A stretch of 64,000 nucleotides of DNA from Colias croceus (lineage: Eukaryota > Arthropoda > Insecta > Lepidoptera > Pieridae), in contig NC_059544.1 in assembly GCF_905220415.1 (NCBI RefSeq), positions 1,180,501 through 1,244,500 on the forward strand, read 5' to 3'. The notes beneath the pieces are model-generated. The model was not told the DNA's origin and did no database searches. It saw nothing but the letters and a program-made list of their open reading frames with translations. The translations under genes were made by a program, and so were the position numbers. Shown here in pieces: positions 22,405-35,190 of the stretch; the stretch's first letter is position 1; every line of letters begins with the position of its first letter.

Positions 22405-25400
22405 AACCATCCGAACAACGAACGCATTTTTAAACCGATGCAGACCTTTCAAAGTTCGTGATTTAATTTCGAGAATATATTAATAGTAAATAAAAAATAA
22501 AAAAAGACCTAGAATCTAATTATTTAATAGCCTTTATATATCTAACCTATAAAAGCCTACTACTCATATTACCATATCCGATTATACAGGTTTATTCAAA
22601 TACCATGAACCTTTCAAAAGGATCTTCGGATAATAATTATTAAAGTAACATAATATATCAATCAAACTGACATAATGGGGACACCCATATAGGTACATAG
22701 AGATTTATCGTATTTATGTGACCACCTGTGTTGTTTGGTTACGCTTGAATCATTGTTAGACAAACGTATCTACAGCTTACGTCAATCTCATACATTCGTA
22801 GTCTATTCTATTGAACGCTACGCTAACAGAAAGCCACTTGGCTAGGGTTAGGCTTGTTGTTAATTATGCTTGAGTATCATTTTAATTAGGAAGACTTATG
22901 TATTCTTAACAACCTTGAACAAAAAAATAAGAATAAAATAAAAACAGAAATGGTAAAAGTTCATATTAAGCTTACGTGGATGATATTTTTATCAAATTTT
23001 GAAAATAAAGCATAAATCAAAAACTATATGGTTTAGGACAATAAATTTTAGTATTTTTGTTAGATAATAAGTCCCTCTACTCCCCATAACCCGTTGGTCC
23101 ACTACTTACGGGACACCCTGTATATATTTTATAGTTCACGTATTTTAAAAACTTTTAAGAAGTTTTGGCCGTTTGATCATGTTTCAGCTGTGACAAGCGT
23201 AAGCCCTGGCTTCCACAGCTTTTAACGAATTAATAAAATATCATTTAAGTATCTAAAAGTAAGCACTTAAAGAATATTTTACAGACTTAAAACTCGTTTT
23301 AGGATAGATACAATAAATAATATTTAACGATATTTTTAACAATCTGTTTCCCTATAAGTGTTTCGTTCTGTAATTTTTTTAAAAAACGCTTTTAACCAAT
23401 AGGTTAGCTATCAATAATTGAATTGGAACAGTAATCATTAAAAACGATATAAAAATAAAATTAACTCCTTTCAAATCAAATATAACCTCTACCAAGCGAA
23501 TCATATTGGCCAATAAATCAAAACCGATCAATACCAATATCAAACATAAATAAACATTCCTTATAATATTCGTTACAAACTGAACTTGAAAAAGTAAAAG
23601 TATTCAAAAAAGCGCAACAGAAAATGGCGTCTTAAATAAACATGACCGGCTCGCTGCTCGATGACATCACCCTAATTATGATGCACAGAGTAGTTAAATG
23701 CAGAGGCATTTTATTTTTTCTTGTCGGGAATTGTTCTTGAGTCATTGAACAAAGATAGTGGCTAATTGTAAGGGTTATAATGAAACATATGATTGTGAAT
23801 AGGATTTGTAGTAAAATTAACAGGTTTAAAAACTTAATTTCAAATCAAAGTCTCAATGGAATGGGTGGTCATAGCCATATAAGGGCCATCACACAATCAA
23901 AAATGTTCTTAAAAATCGGGACGTCCACGTCATTAACAATTATTACATTTTAAATCGTCCTAAAAAATCATCCAACTTCTTATTGGGGTTACTCAAAGCC
24001 TTAACACCAACTTATAATTATACTTCCTAATAATTGATAATTCTAACAAAACTCAAATTAATCGAAGTAAATTATACTTTACAATCGTCGGTTTGTAAAA
24101 AAACGTTAATGGTGAAGGTAAACGCCAGCTGATGACATCATCCAAATTATTGTGGTTATACGTCACAATAAACACGTGAAACGAACAACTTGCCTATCCG
24201 GTTGGTTTAATTTGTACATTTGCATATATTTGAAAACAAATTGGTTGCTAACCAAGTCAGCAAGGGAGACTTATGTCATTGGAGTTGTTTTAAAAGAAGT
24301 GGTGCTAATGATAGCGAAATAAGCATAATAAATATTTATTTTGTTTACAACTTCTGTGATTAACAATAAAGTTTGTTGATTAAGGCCCTGAGAAAGCTAA
24401 GAGGAATATTGAATTAAAAATACGTAAAGTACCTAATTAATATTAGACCTTTTATTTATATTGCTTCCGGCTTTTCTAATATTACAAGTCATTCGATAAA
24501 ATAAGGATAGTATCAATAACAATCTTCGCATGTACATGCCATCTTTTTTTCATTTTTATTACATTGAAGTAGTAGCTAATTGATTGACGTTTCTTTCAAT
24601 CAGTAAATTAGGTCAGTCGTTATAAAGATTGCCCTTTATGGGTCAATGTGCAATAATGAAACAATTACTTTTACCTACTGTGCAGGAAAAAATGTATTAT
24701 GTTGTCTGTCTGTCAGTCCATCACCATACGCATTGTAATTTATTATTCAAAAGTTTTTATGTATTTATCTAAAGGTGTGACGTAAAATCAAACATAAGTA
24801 AGCTTTACGGCCTCTGTTTTTCAATACAAAGCATCGTAAACACAGACCAAATATTAAAATGACTATTGCATATTGTATTTGTAGCGTATTGAGGAAAATT
24901 AATATTATTTAAAATTGCCATTAATAATAATATTTGTATAGTCAATGTATCATTTATGTTGTAATCAACGAACAGAGTTTATTGCAGAGGATATTTTAAT
25001 TACGATTTTATTAACATCTATTTATTTAATATACTTATATGTTATGTAGGTCAGAAACTCGACAATGGGTAAAGAAGAAACAGTAGCCACTGCATAAATA
25101 AGATAATATCAATACATTTCTTTTGAGTGACATCATCAAAATATTTATACGTTATGAGGCAATTAAACAAATATTTATAATTACATAAAAGTGATAATTG
25201 ATAAGATATCAGTGTCCTTGGAAAAATGCAAACAATTCAACTATAAGATGGTGATTTATATTTATCACTAGCCAGATTATCTTTTAATTTCTTGCGAAAT
25301 ATCTACGTGATAAATGTCATGCACTTTGTTGCTTGTATTCTAATGGATTAGTTGTTAATATTGTATTCTGGTTTTGTTTGATTGAGTTGAACATCGTTAA

Positions 25401-26760
25401 ATGTAGTTTAAGTTTAATATTATAGAGTTTAGAGATGCAGTCAGTTCGATAATTAGTATTTTAAGCTTCAGTTTTTACAAGCGTTTCGCGTAAAATATCT
25501 ATCTTCATATAAGTTAATATAACAGATATACAAAAGTTTCCTAACATCCAAATTAATTAAATAAAATACGGAACCTATCTACATAATTAACTACCCAATT
25601 TTCGCCATGATCGGTAAAATAAAACATAAATTAAGATATATTTTATTTGTGTAGATTTGGTCCGGAGATAAAAGTAGCTGATCTCTTGGCCTATGCTGTC
25701 ATCGTATTTTATAAACTTGATTTATGTGATAACCAATATTTATTATTAACGTAATATAATTTTTTATTAATAAACGTTTAGAATATCTTAATTAGTTAAA
25801 ATCATGTCTGACAAATCTATTACTTAAAAAAAGACCTTACCATTTCAAAGCTATTCTAAAGTTTACGTATTTGGCAAAATAGATCCACCGCCCATAAATT
25901 AAGGGTTTCATATTATTTTGCATTTGTAAATTTTGCAAGTGCAAGTTTGAAGTCGGTTGTTTTTAACGCAGTTATCACTTGTAATGTTATGAGTTTGTAT
26001 AGAAGAAAATATAATGCATACATGTATTTTACCAAACCGTAGATATTACTAAATGGTAAATATTCAAAATAACGTAAAATAGAGCCATTTTTTGTGCAGA
26101 TTTAAAAGATTTTTTATTTTTTTGGATTTACATACATATAATGTAGATTAGTTATGAATACCAAAAATACAAGGAAAACAAAAATTAAAACTTATGTGTA
26201 AGTAATGCTAATATTTCTAAAATGGTAAATTCAACTACCGATAAATTTGCATAAATTACAAAAAGAGATTACAATAAGTTTTATATGGTTTAATTATTTA
26301 TTATTCTTTTCCAAAAAATAAGGCTTTTACGCAAAATTTACGATGAGAATAATCAGATAAAAGGTAGAGGTATAGAATAAATTAGACTGAAATAAGCTGC
26401 TGCATTCTTAGCGCTTCTAAACAGGTCTAACCGCTTGGTAATTAGGATCCTTGTAGAGACCTTTTTTCTTGAATAATCTTAGGATTTAAGGATAATATGC
26501 GTAATAATTTAAACGGAAAATAAATTTTATTTGTCTTAAGTTACTTATTAATTATTTTAAATACCTAGGTTTGATATTATTATAATATTCATTGCCGAGG
26601 TAGAGATTTTGCGATATTTCTATAAAATAACTGGTTATCCTAACAAATTTGGTTAACTCTACCGATTTGGGTAGAGTTCTTATTCATTAGATACTTATAT
26701 TCAAGTCATTCAATAGCTGTTCAATAAAACATAAAGTATGAAATAGGAGGCCGTATAAGG
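22405..26760. other. Long AT-rich stretch, presumably intronic
   Basis: No exon found. A transposon-like phrase ACGGGACACCCTGTATATAT occurs at about 23,108-23,126 and a TTTGAAGTCGGTTGTTTTTA phrase at about 25,945. Both are common fragments of insect mobile elements but I cannot give their ends. This lies 3' (minus strand) of the coding exon at 26,807-27,302. Confidence 0.4.
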
Positions 26761-26806
26761 AATTCTTAAAACTCGTCTAATGTAGAGTCACCATAATAAA
26801 GCATAC

Positions 26807-27302
26807 CTCGTATTTCTGCGATGTGAGAGTCATATTCCGATCTGCTTCTCAAATACTCCTTCTTGGGCGCAGTGTTCAGCGCATGCTGCTTGTACTCCGA
26901 GTACCACTCCGGGGACTCGGGCCTCTCCTCCCGTTCCACCACCGTCCTCTTGACCACACGCTCGAACTTCACGAGCCGGACCCCAGACGCCAGGTCGCCC
27001 TCTTCGACCTGCCTGTCCGTGTGCCGGTGCTCCTCAGTTTCCACATGCCTCAACTTCAAGTTCGGGAACGTACTCTCAAAAGTCTTTGTCGGCGACTGTG
27101 TGTCACGCGTATGTTTTAACTTCACTTCGATTTTCGGCGAATCAGGCCGGCGTTTACGCTGTTCGATGCGACGCTCTATGTCGTCTACATCGGTGGTGGC
27201 ATCAACAGAATCGTTGCTGCTGCGCCCGCTCCACACTCTCTCGAAGAAGCTGACGCGGTTGCGGAGGCCGCTTTGCGACGGGTTGTCGCGCTCGTCTGAC
27301 AT
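26807..27302 (-). CDS. N-terminal coding exon, probable Msp-300/nesprin-like cytoskeletal protein (isoform start 1)
   Basis: Minus-strand exon opening MSDERDNPSQSGLRNRVSFF and closing RSEYDSHIAEIR plus one base; 165 codons and a split codon. The donor is CGAG|GTATGC, so the real coding end is 26,807; the frame beyond it (to 26,766) is intron. The segment is charged and largely disordered: RVSFFERVW near residues 16-24, ERRIEQRKRR near 45-54, a KFERVVKRTVVEREER stretch and EYLRSRSEYDSHIAEIR at the end. From memory of the family, insect Msp-300/nesprin N-termini reach the first calponin-homology (actin-binding) domain through a similar linker, and the split codon (G + next exon) could make the Asp that opens it. 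That identification is inference; spectraplakin or beta-spectrin remain possible. The next exon is not in the window, so the following intron exceeds 26.8 kb. GC- and CpG-rich compared with its surroundings. Confidence 0.6.
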
Positions 27303-27470
27303 TGCGACATGACCTCCCTCGTCAGTGGCTCGCTCGATACTAACCGGCGAGTAGAGTAAGTTAAGTTAAGTGCATGCGCGATAGGCCAGTCGCTACTCGC
27401 TAGACGGCGACTAGACAATTTCCCTTAGCTTCGTGTAACTGAAAAACCACTTTTCGGCGATTCATAAACT
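27303..27470 (-). promoter_or_regulatory. Candidate 5' UTR and promoter of the 27.3-kb coding exon
   Basis: A CpG-rich island-like stretch in AT-rich DNA just upstream of the ATG. On the minus strand TTTTTCAGTTACACG at about 27,434-27,448 can be read either as an arthropod initiator (TCAGT) or as a splice acceptor (TTTTTCAG). An upstream out-of-frame ATG lies 9 bases before the chosen one (ATGTCGCAATG), giving an overlapping upstream frame. Start of transcription cannot be decided from the sequence. Confidence 0.4.
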
Positions 27471-30400
27471 GCTCGCTTTTTTGCAGTGCTATCGCCCATT
27501 TCCGATATAAAATTGAATTGTTTTATGGCTCAAAATCTATTCAAGTTATCACAATCACAAGTGTTGTAAAAGAAATCGTAAAGTATTATAGTTCCCTTTG
27601 TTTTTATGATAATGGGAAACTATAGGTATAATTTGATTATGATTAATTAGTTTTAAAGCAGTCCTGTATATTCCTTAAATATACAAAATAATAAAATGTA
27701 GAGTTTCTGTTACTTAGTATTAGTAAGATTTCCAAGGGCTTAAAAAACATTCGTGTTAAATTTATCGGCAATATGCTTTCTTATTCTTTAGGCTCTTGTA
27801 CGTAAAAACATCAAAGGTCAGAGTTCAGACCAAATCGATAAACTAATATCTAATTTCTTATTCATAAATATGATTTATATAAGTTTTATATTTCCGAAAT
27901 AATAAATAATTTGAAATATTCGGTTAATCGTACGATAAGTATTTTCGATTTTACACTATCGGTCAGAAATCGGCTCGATAAATATTTGGCACGCGATAAT
28001 CATTTGCTGTTGATAATGTAATGCACCTTAATCTAATGTCTTTTATTGATAAATGTTATATTATTGAACTTATGTTTTGTTCGTATAGTATTGATATTTA
28101 TTAAATAATAGGTTAGTTATCGTCCAAAACATATTTATAATAAGGTTATATTTTTATTCATTGTCTATTCTCTTTTGTATTTCTTACTTTTCTATCCTTC
28201 TTTATATCTTGTAGGTATTCCATTCCCTATAAAAATGTCGTATTTTTTTTGTATTTATAGTTTACTTTTTAAATGAACCACATCAGAAATTATAATGGAC
28301 CTATACTTACTTTGCACCTATATCTACTCAAAAAAGTAGGAGATTTTTATTTTAATGTATAAAAAACTTATTATATGATTGAGAAAGCAACCATAGAGTT
28401 CCTTGTAGACCATTTGTAGACTCTACATTGTAGAAACGCTTTTCAAAATGGTAGTATGCTTATAATTTCTAAGAGTGTATTATAATAAAATGACAATTCA
28501 AAAGCAATTTAGAAGCAGTAAATAATAAAGAATTGATGGCTATTAATTAATAATCATTAATAATTAACGGAAAAAAATCAAGATGTACAAAAAAAGACTA
28601 ATAAAGAAAATTAGTATCTAGTTTCATTAGAAATTATGACCAGAGATAATTATATTCCATAGAAATCAAAATCGCACCTATTGTGTGTAGAATAATATAA
28701 CAGAGATAATTATATTGAATTGAAATTAATAGCAATATAAATCATTGTGTATACTCAGGGGCTCAATAGGGCTAAGATATAGCCTAGATTTGAGACATGT
28801 TCTGTACAGTATTGTACTGTCAGTCCAACTTCATTGTGAAAGTGGATTGCTCTTATTTTTTATTACTTCTCTATATGGGAGACAAGAGGCCATTCTAGCT
28901 GTAATTCAAATACTAAGCAATTCTTCGTATTGAATTAAAAGTTACTTTTATGACCTATTATTTCAAAGTTCTAGATGAGAAAACTTTACTTCCGATAATA
29001 ATTTATATATTTCTCTGTTTAAATAGAAAAAAAATGTTTTCAGTTTTGGCAATATTTCAGCAATTAAACTATGTATATTATGTTTCCGCAATAAACTAAT
29101 GTTACAAAATAATTTTTGCATGAAATATTTTTTTACTAACTAAGTACCTAAAATATTTTTAACTAACTGTATTTTTTATATAATTTTACATTTAATATTT
29201 TTTGTCTATAACTATGAAAATACTTACCTTTTAATTCTTATCATAATGAAAACTATCATAATACCACAAAACATTACAAAAATCTACACACAAATAAAAA
29301 CTACGATGTTTCACGTTTTCAAACCCATTCATACGCAAGAACGAGATAGTCACGTAGTATCCGTCTCGCTCTAGGGCAAAGCCCTTTGCCCTTGGCTGCC
29401 CTAAAACCGAGACAGAATATATGCCATGATTTCGCAACCCTTTAGCTCGTGCTAAACAATGGGTCATTAAATCTTTTATGGATTCTTACTTTTAACGTAC
29501 TGATATACATATTTTATGATGCCTCGATTATATCTGGCAAGTAATTCCTTCTTTTACTACAGATTAGTTTTAAATTAATATACCTACTTAATAAAACAAC
29601 TATTGTTTAAGAATATAAATAGATTTTTTTTTTTGGTCAGTAGGTATGTTTAACTAGTCTTCTTCTGTTATTATAGAGTTCTACCAGTTCTGTTAAGTAA
29701 TTCTTTAAGTTCCTAAGTAATGTGGTAAAATGCAGAACAATCAAAATAATAAATGATCGTCATCGCGATTCACGTGAAATAACCAAATACTTACGAAGCT
29801 TGATAAGTAGATTTAGAAAATTATTCTACCCGTTCTTAAGTTTTAGATAAGTAATAAATATGAAACTCGGTCAATTCCATATCAAAGTTTCAGCCAGCGA
29901 AGATTCCATTGCTTATATCTATGAAAATAAATTAAATTACATCTTGTTTTTAAAGATTTCCACAGACATTTCGAAATATGGTGTCCATTTCTAATTTGCT
30001 TAATGTAAATATGTTGTTGAAAGTAACCAATCTAAACTTTGGCAAAAAAAACTATGTTGTTATAATTGTTTTTCTGCAGGTTTGAAGTAAATTAGGCTAC
30101 ATGCTTTGGCATTGCATTAACATAATTATTTTATTTTTAAACAATATAATATGACTGTGTGTGTGTGTGTGCTTTAAATGAAACTTAGCTACCTATTTTC
30201 AACAGAGTCCAACGGTCTGTACAACTATTATACTATTCATATCTTGTCCTTTATGCAAAATACTTGAGTGTCATTGAACCCGCTAGTTTATGCTGACTAC
30301 CCACGTATTCGCAAAGCACTGGCAAAATCATGGTCAATGCAAAATGCCATTAAATATCTCCCTTCTCGGTTTTCAACCTTAAAACTAGAACAATAAGCTT

Positions 30401-31240
30401 GAAAATTGAAGCTTTTTTTACATCGTTCCGTACTTGGTGTAATTAAATGATACAGCGTGGGTGTTTTGATAAGATGTGATATTAAAATCAAGGCTTTACC
30501 TCGGTTTATGGTTTTTGTCTATTTGTAGGTAGATCTAATTACATTGATTACTTATCTATGTTGATGCTTTGGTAAATACTGGTCGGATAACTTGTATTAT
30601 GTTTATTTTTGCAATTTCGATATCCCAGAATTGTTTGGGAAGGCTATTACAACTAAGTAGTCATTACTTCGCAATATTTTTGTTATGATTTTTTGCTCTT
30701 TAAAAACTAGCGTTACAGAAATTTCCTAGGGAACATACGTACCTAATATCAGCATCAGAAAAAATTTTTGATTGAAATCAAAACTTTGGAAATTCATTCA
30801 CCAAGTAGCTTGATAGGTATTTATAACTAAGTACATTTATTTACCTTGCTAAGAAAGGAGATTGCCCAAGTGACTATGGCACTTGGTATCGCAATCAAAC
30901 TTATTGTGTCAAGATGAAATATAGCTCAATTTGAAGCTTGATGTTAGTACTTTTAGAAACGATTAAAGTTTTTATGTAAATAAGCCGCAGTTCACGACAA
31001 TAAAAATAAAACAAAAGTTTTATTCAACGCTTAAAAAAAATACTTTATCGAGTTTAAACTAACGATGAACGTTAAGTTTTACATTTATTACATAGGTAAT
31101 ATTTTAATTTACAAGATAAATGTGAAAAGTAAATCGTAATAAACATTATTTCAAAATATATAACGTCGAACAATACGTCGAACACATTCATTCAACTATG
31201 AGATATGACGCAGGACGCTTGCAAGAGAGATAGATATATG
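27471..31240. other. Non-coding stretch, presumably intronic
   Basis: AT-rich. A (GT)n microsatellite lies at about 30,155-30,171. A minus open frame at 29,231-29,467 covers a short GC-richer patch with a small hairpin (GGGCAAAG / CTTTGCCC, about 29,373-29,390) typical of a transposon fragment. No exon recognised. Confidence 0.4.
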
Positions 31241-31242
31241 TG

Positions 31243-31562
31243 TCAAAACAAAAACTTTTACTTTTATTTCTATTTATTCGGTATAATTACGACTTAATAG
31301 TGATAAATATGATCATTATAAATACAAATAGGAATTAACAATATCACGAACACGTGACACAACTAGTATTTTACCGATTCCATACGTGGTCATACATGTT
31401 TCAAAAGAATAACTTTTACTATTATTTCAATTTATCCGGTATAATTAAGACTTAATATTGATACATATATGACCATTATAAATACAAATAGGAATTAACA
31501 ATATCACGAATACCTACGTGGCACAACTAAAATTTTACCGATAGGTACCACCCGTGGTCATT
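31243..31562 (+). repeat. Two-copy tandem duplication of ~155 bp
   Basis: Copy 1 about 31,243-31,394 and copy 2 about 31,398-31,562 share ATTATAAATACAAATAGGAATTAACAATATCACGAA and the same order of flanking phrases (AACTTTTACT..TTTCT/AATTTATCCGG, ACAACTA..ATTTTACCGAT, CGTGGTCAT). Copy 2 has small insertions such as an extra CCTA. A local duplication rather than a known mobile element. Confidence 0.7.
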
Positions 31563-32014
31563 CTCCTTTAATTCGCAGAAATTCCAAACAGAAACGTTAT
31601 TTTTACGACTGGATTAAAATTTAAAGCATTTTCGTAACCACAGACGATTTCGTGTTTTATGTTTCCCTTTTAGTTACGAAATGCTATATTGTTTTACCAA
31701 ATTCCGAACTTCTAAGAAAGAGGGTTCCTCCCCTTTCATTGGAAACCAGCCAAGCACAAGTCCATATCCACAAGAAATATATTGGCTTCGTAAAACATAA
31801 TAGAGTAAGTACCTTCTAAAATAATGAACCTATAGTAGTTATAGTCACGTAAAACAATTATCACAACAATTTCAGTATTGAGAAATAGTTTCAGTTCGTC
31901 ATGATATTTAATAACGTTTATTTATTTTTTTGATACAGTAAAGGACTTTTTAATGAGTATAAAGGCTTACAATTTACATCCCTAACATCTGGAAAACTAG
32001 CAGTTTTGATTCGG

Positions 32015-32332
32015 CTACCACGGGACATCATCCCACATAAGTAGGTATGTGTAATAGTTGAAGACACCGCTTAAAAAATAACATCTCATACAAATGTTAT
32101 TGTATTTGCATGCAAATTGAACACAACATTGGCGCGCAAATAATTCAAAATGGCCGCCAAACAATGCCGCATCCAAACCGGACCAACGGGTACCACAGAC
32201 AATGATTTGATTTATAAATATACTCCAGACCTCCTTGAGGAGAGAGCTTAAGAGATTCCATGTACCATTGTGAGCAATAAATAATTGCCATGTACAATTA
32301 ATGCCTTGGCATATTGCGTGGAGAGTTGCCAA
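32015..32332 (-). other. Unassigned 105-codon open frame
   Basis: Minus frame starting MATLHAICQGINCTWQLFIA and ending DDVPW. It is longer than most chance frames in this AT-rich DNA and has a balanced composition with many Trp and Cys residues, but no domain that I recognise, no clear splice context and no paralogue in the window. It may be a remnant of a mobile element. I do not claim it as a gene. Confidence 0.2.
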
Positions 32333-33485
32333 AAAATTAAGCTATGAAAAAAAAAATATGCAGAAGGTATAGCATGTTTCCGTAACAAAATAAATTCTTA
32401 TATCTTTATATAATGCTTATATACTTTTTTATCTTTCCTCATATTTCTAGGAACCTGTAAGCTGAGATAAATAGAGGCAGACATTTTGTAAATAATGTAA
32501 ATCGCACCAACATTAAAATATACTAGAAGATTAACTGCTTAAGAAAAATATTGTATTGTGCGATAAATATTTGTGGCTATAAAATTATAATGTAGGCGTT
32601 AAAAATTGACAATTAAGTTGATTTGAAGATATATATCATTTTAAATTACACAAGAACGTCTCACAATAATTAAAATAAATGAGTTATAAACGATGTCTTA
32701 CATCATTAGGTAACTAATATTAAGTTTTGCTATTGCATCAGATTTCACGTAGAATAAGAAATATCTATTTGATAACATTTTTAATTTTTAACACACTTTT
32801 GTTAACTTTACATATTGTGTATATTATGTAACCACAACACCTTTAGATTCCATTTTAACCCACTTTAATAGGACTTATCAAGAATCGGTATCTAATAATA
32901 CAATAATATCATTTTTTTCACTATATTTATTAAGAACATACAATCAGTACTGTGTAAATAATTATGGCTTCCTACGAAGCCTGTCGTTGCTGGTAAATAA
33001 ACCACAAGCTATTCTCGAACATTCTACGGGTTGAACAATTAGTGTAAACGAATTTTCCTTTTTATTCTCTATAATTTTTAAAATGTCGGTCGTTAATTAT
33101 TTAATAAAAGATACAAATACCTCTATGAAAAGCTAAGTTTTAATCCAATAAAAATATCTGTCATTAAATTTTCTTCAGCCTAAATTTAAAAAAAAATGCA
33201 AGTTAGCCTTTGTTATCTTAATTAACAAAAGCATTAGGTATCAATAACATCATCTATCTTTTAGTGAAAGTCCTGTCGAAATCGCTCTAGATGTTTCAGA
33301 AATGAACGAATACACATAAACAGCTTTTTGTTAGGTATAAGTACCTTCTTCTAGAAGCACTTTTGAATCGTCATTACATATTTTTAACAAAAGCATATAT
33401 AAAAGCTGCTTTTAGAAACGCTGTGTGAGAGTGACATAGGCTACTTTTTACCGGTTGGACTACCTCGTTACTATAGGAATTTTCT

Positions 33486-33573
33486 TTAATAACTCAGCCC
33501 CCGGAATCACAGACACAATAGAAAATCTATTGTGTCGTGGTCCGATCGGGCCGCTCGGGGCTCAATGGGTTAA
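33486..33573. mobile_element. Small MITE-like inverted-repeat element flanked by TTAA
   Basis: The segment is bounded by TTAA at 33,486-33,489 and at 33,570-33,573. Its ends are imperfectly complementary (AACTCAGCCCCCGG and CCGCTCGGGGCTCAATGGG) and a perfect stem ACACAATAGA / TCTATTGTGT sits at 33,513-33,522 and 33,526-33,535. TTAA flanks are the signature of piggyBac-type transposition; assignment is tentative. Confidence 0.5.
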
Positions 33574-33589
33574 ACGCATATTACTTATT

Positions 33590-33625
33590 GACATAAGAGC
33601 GAAGCCGCGGGCCCTTAGCTAGTAG
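33590..33625. repeat. Short-element remnant (head only)
   Basis: GAGCGAAGCCGCGGGCCCTTAGCTAGTA is the reversed head of the CTAGCT/GCCCGCGG short-element class; the rest has been lost. Confidence 0.4.
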
Positions 33626-33755
33626 GTACTACGCAAAATCATATTTACTGCCTACACGTTCAGAATACATTTCTATAGATATGAATTGTTGAAGTACTCT
33701 ATTCTTACTAACAAAACATTGGCAATATATATTATTATTTTTACACGGAATAAAT

Positions 33756-33939
33756 GAGCTGTGTCCCGCGGATTTACCCGCATTGCTCCGTTCCTAATAG
33801 TCTTAGCGTGATGATATATAGCCTACCTCGATAAATGGGCTATCTAACACCGAAATAATTTTTCAAATCGGACCAGTAGTTCCTGAGATTAGCGCGTTGA
33901 AACAAACAAACTCTTCAGCTTTATAATATTAGTATAGAT
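33756..33939 (+). repeat. Short interspersed element, family S1 (copy)
   Basis: Head GAGCTGTGTCCCGCGGATTTACCCGCATTGCTCC, body with ATAAATGGGCTATCTAACACCG and TTAGCGCGTTGAAACAAACAAAC, tail TTATAATATTAGTATAGAT. Very close to the 1,021-1,214 copy. Confidence 0.8.
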
Positions 33940-34525
33940 GTATCCTGATAGCCAAAGGATCACGTACCAATAAACACATTTCAACACCTACACAGAGTCC
34001 AGAATAAGAAAATCCGAAGCAAACCGGTCGGACGAGCTGGTCTAGAAATACGAGCTCTATTGTGCTAGGTCACATGTTAAGACCTAGATAAGTACAGGCT
34101 TACTCGTTTGGTAAACGGTGTAGATTGCCACAGATTCCTTGTGTTTTGTATTTGGTCGCTTGCTTAACGTTTACACGATAACGTGTGGTGATATTAAATT
34201 ATAGTCCTTTATCATTTTACTTGATATAATAATAAGTTTCATAACGTCGCACATAACTTTTCAGTGATTATCCTAAACACAAAAAAGTTCACAACAATAA
34301 ATATGTTAATTTTAATTTGCTGTATATTATCCTTATTCCTGGATATTTCTCATTGCTTTTTCATTGTTGGCAAAATAAAAATAACAGCATGCATTAGTAG
34401 TAAATATGTCATGTTTCATGTTTGCGTATTATTGATTTAAAAAATTTCGCAGATACACGGGAAGCTCACGTTTTTTTTCTTAAGAAAAAAAGCTATAATA
34501 TTGATTTACATAAAACTATATTAAT

Positions 34526-34863
34526 AACTAGCTTCCGCCCGCGACTCCGTCCGCGCGGATGTCGGTCTTCGCGTGGATGGTTTATTTCTCCATTTTGAGT
34601 AGGTACCTCTGACAATAAAATCTTAAAAATATCTATTGGACCCAATTCCCAAATACGGCTAGGCCTATAATAATACGCAACGTGTGTTCGCGGTTCTACG
34701 GAACAACGTCGTCTATGGATAAAACTGAAAAATTAAGATTAATTTTTTTCTACGTATTTTTCCAGGATAAAAAGTATCCTATTTTACGCCCAGGATAATA
34801 AGGTATAATTATACCAAGTTTCATCGAAATCGAACCGCTAGTTTTCACGTGATGCCTTCACAT

Positions 34864-34900
<37 letters not shown>

Positions 34901-35020
34901 AATTTTTTTAATCACATATTTGGGTTTGGTATCGATCCAGTAACACCCCCTGCTAGTTATTTTTTCAATATTTTCAATGTACAGAATTGACCCTTCTACA
35001 GATTTATTATATGTATAGAT
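34526..35020 (+). repeat. Short interspersed element, family S2 (~490 bp)
   Basis: Starts AACTAGCTTCCGCCCGCGAC, carries TTCATCGAAATCGAACCGCT and a (GACA)n run at about 34,864-34,898, and ends GATTTATTATATGTATAGAT. Its reverse complement at 7,823-8,316 is nearly identical, so the pair is an inverted repeat spanning 26 kb and including the composite array. A head-only remnant of the same class (AAGCGAAGCCGCGAGC) follows at 35,162-35,190. Confidence 0.8.
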
Positions 35021-35190
35021 ACGTAATCTCGCATAGGTTTACATTTGGTTGAAATAAAAAAAAATAATAAATAGAAATGACAATTTTTCTTACATTATAA
35101 AAAAAATCTAAACAATACAATTAGTACAGGAAAGACTGTACCTAATAGTAATAACATATTTAAGCGAAGCCGCGAGCAAAACCTAGTACA

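Noticed and set aside
26823..27312. Plus-strand frames of 98 and 149 codons
   Set aside because: Antisense shadows of the minus coding exon at 26,807-27,302, which has splice signals and a coherent charged protein.
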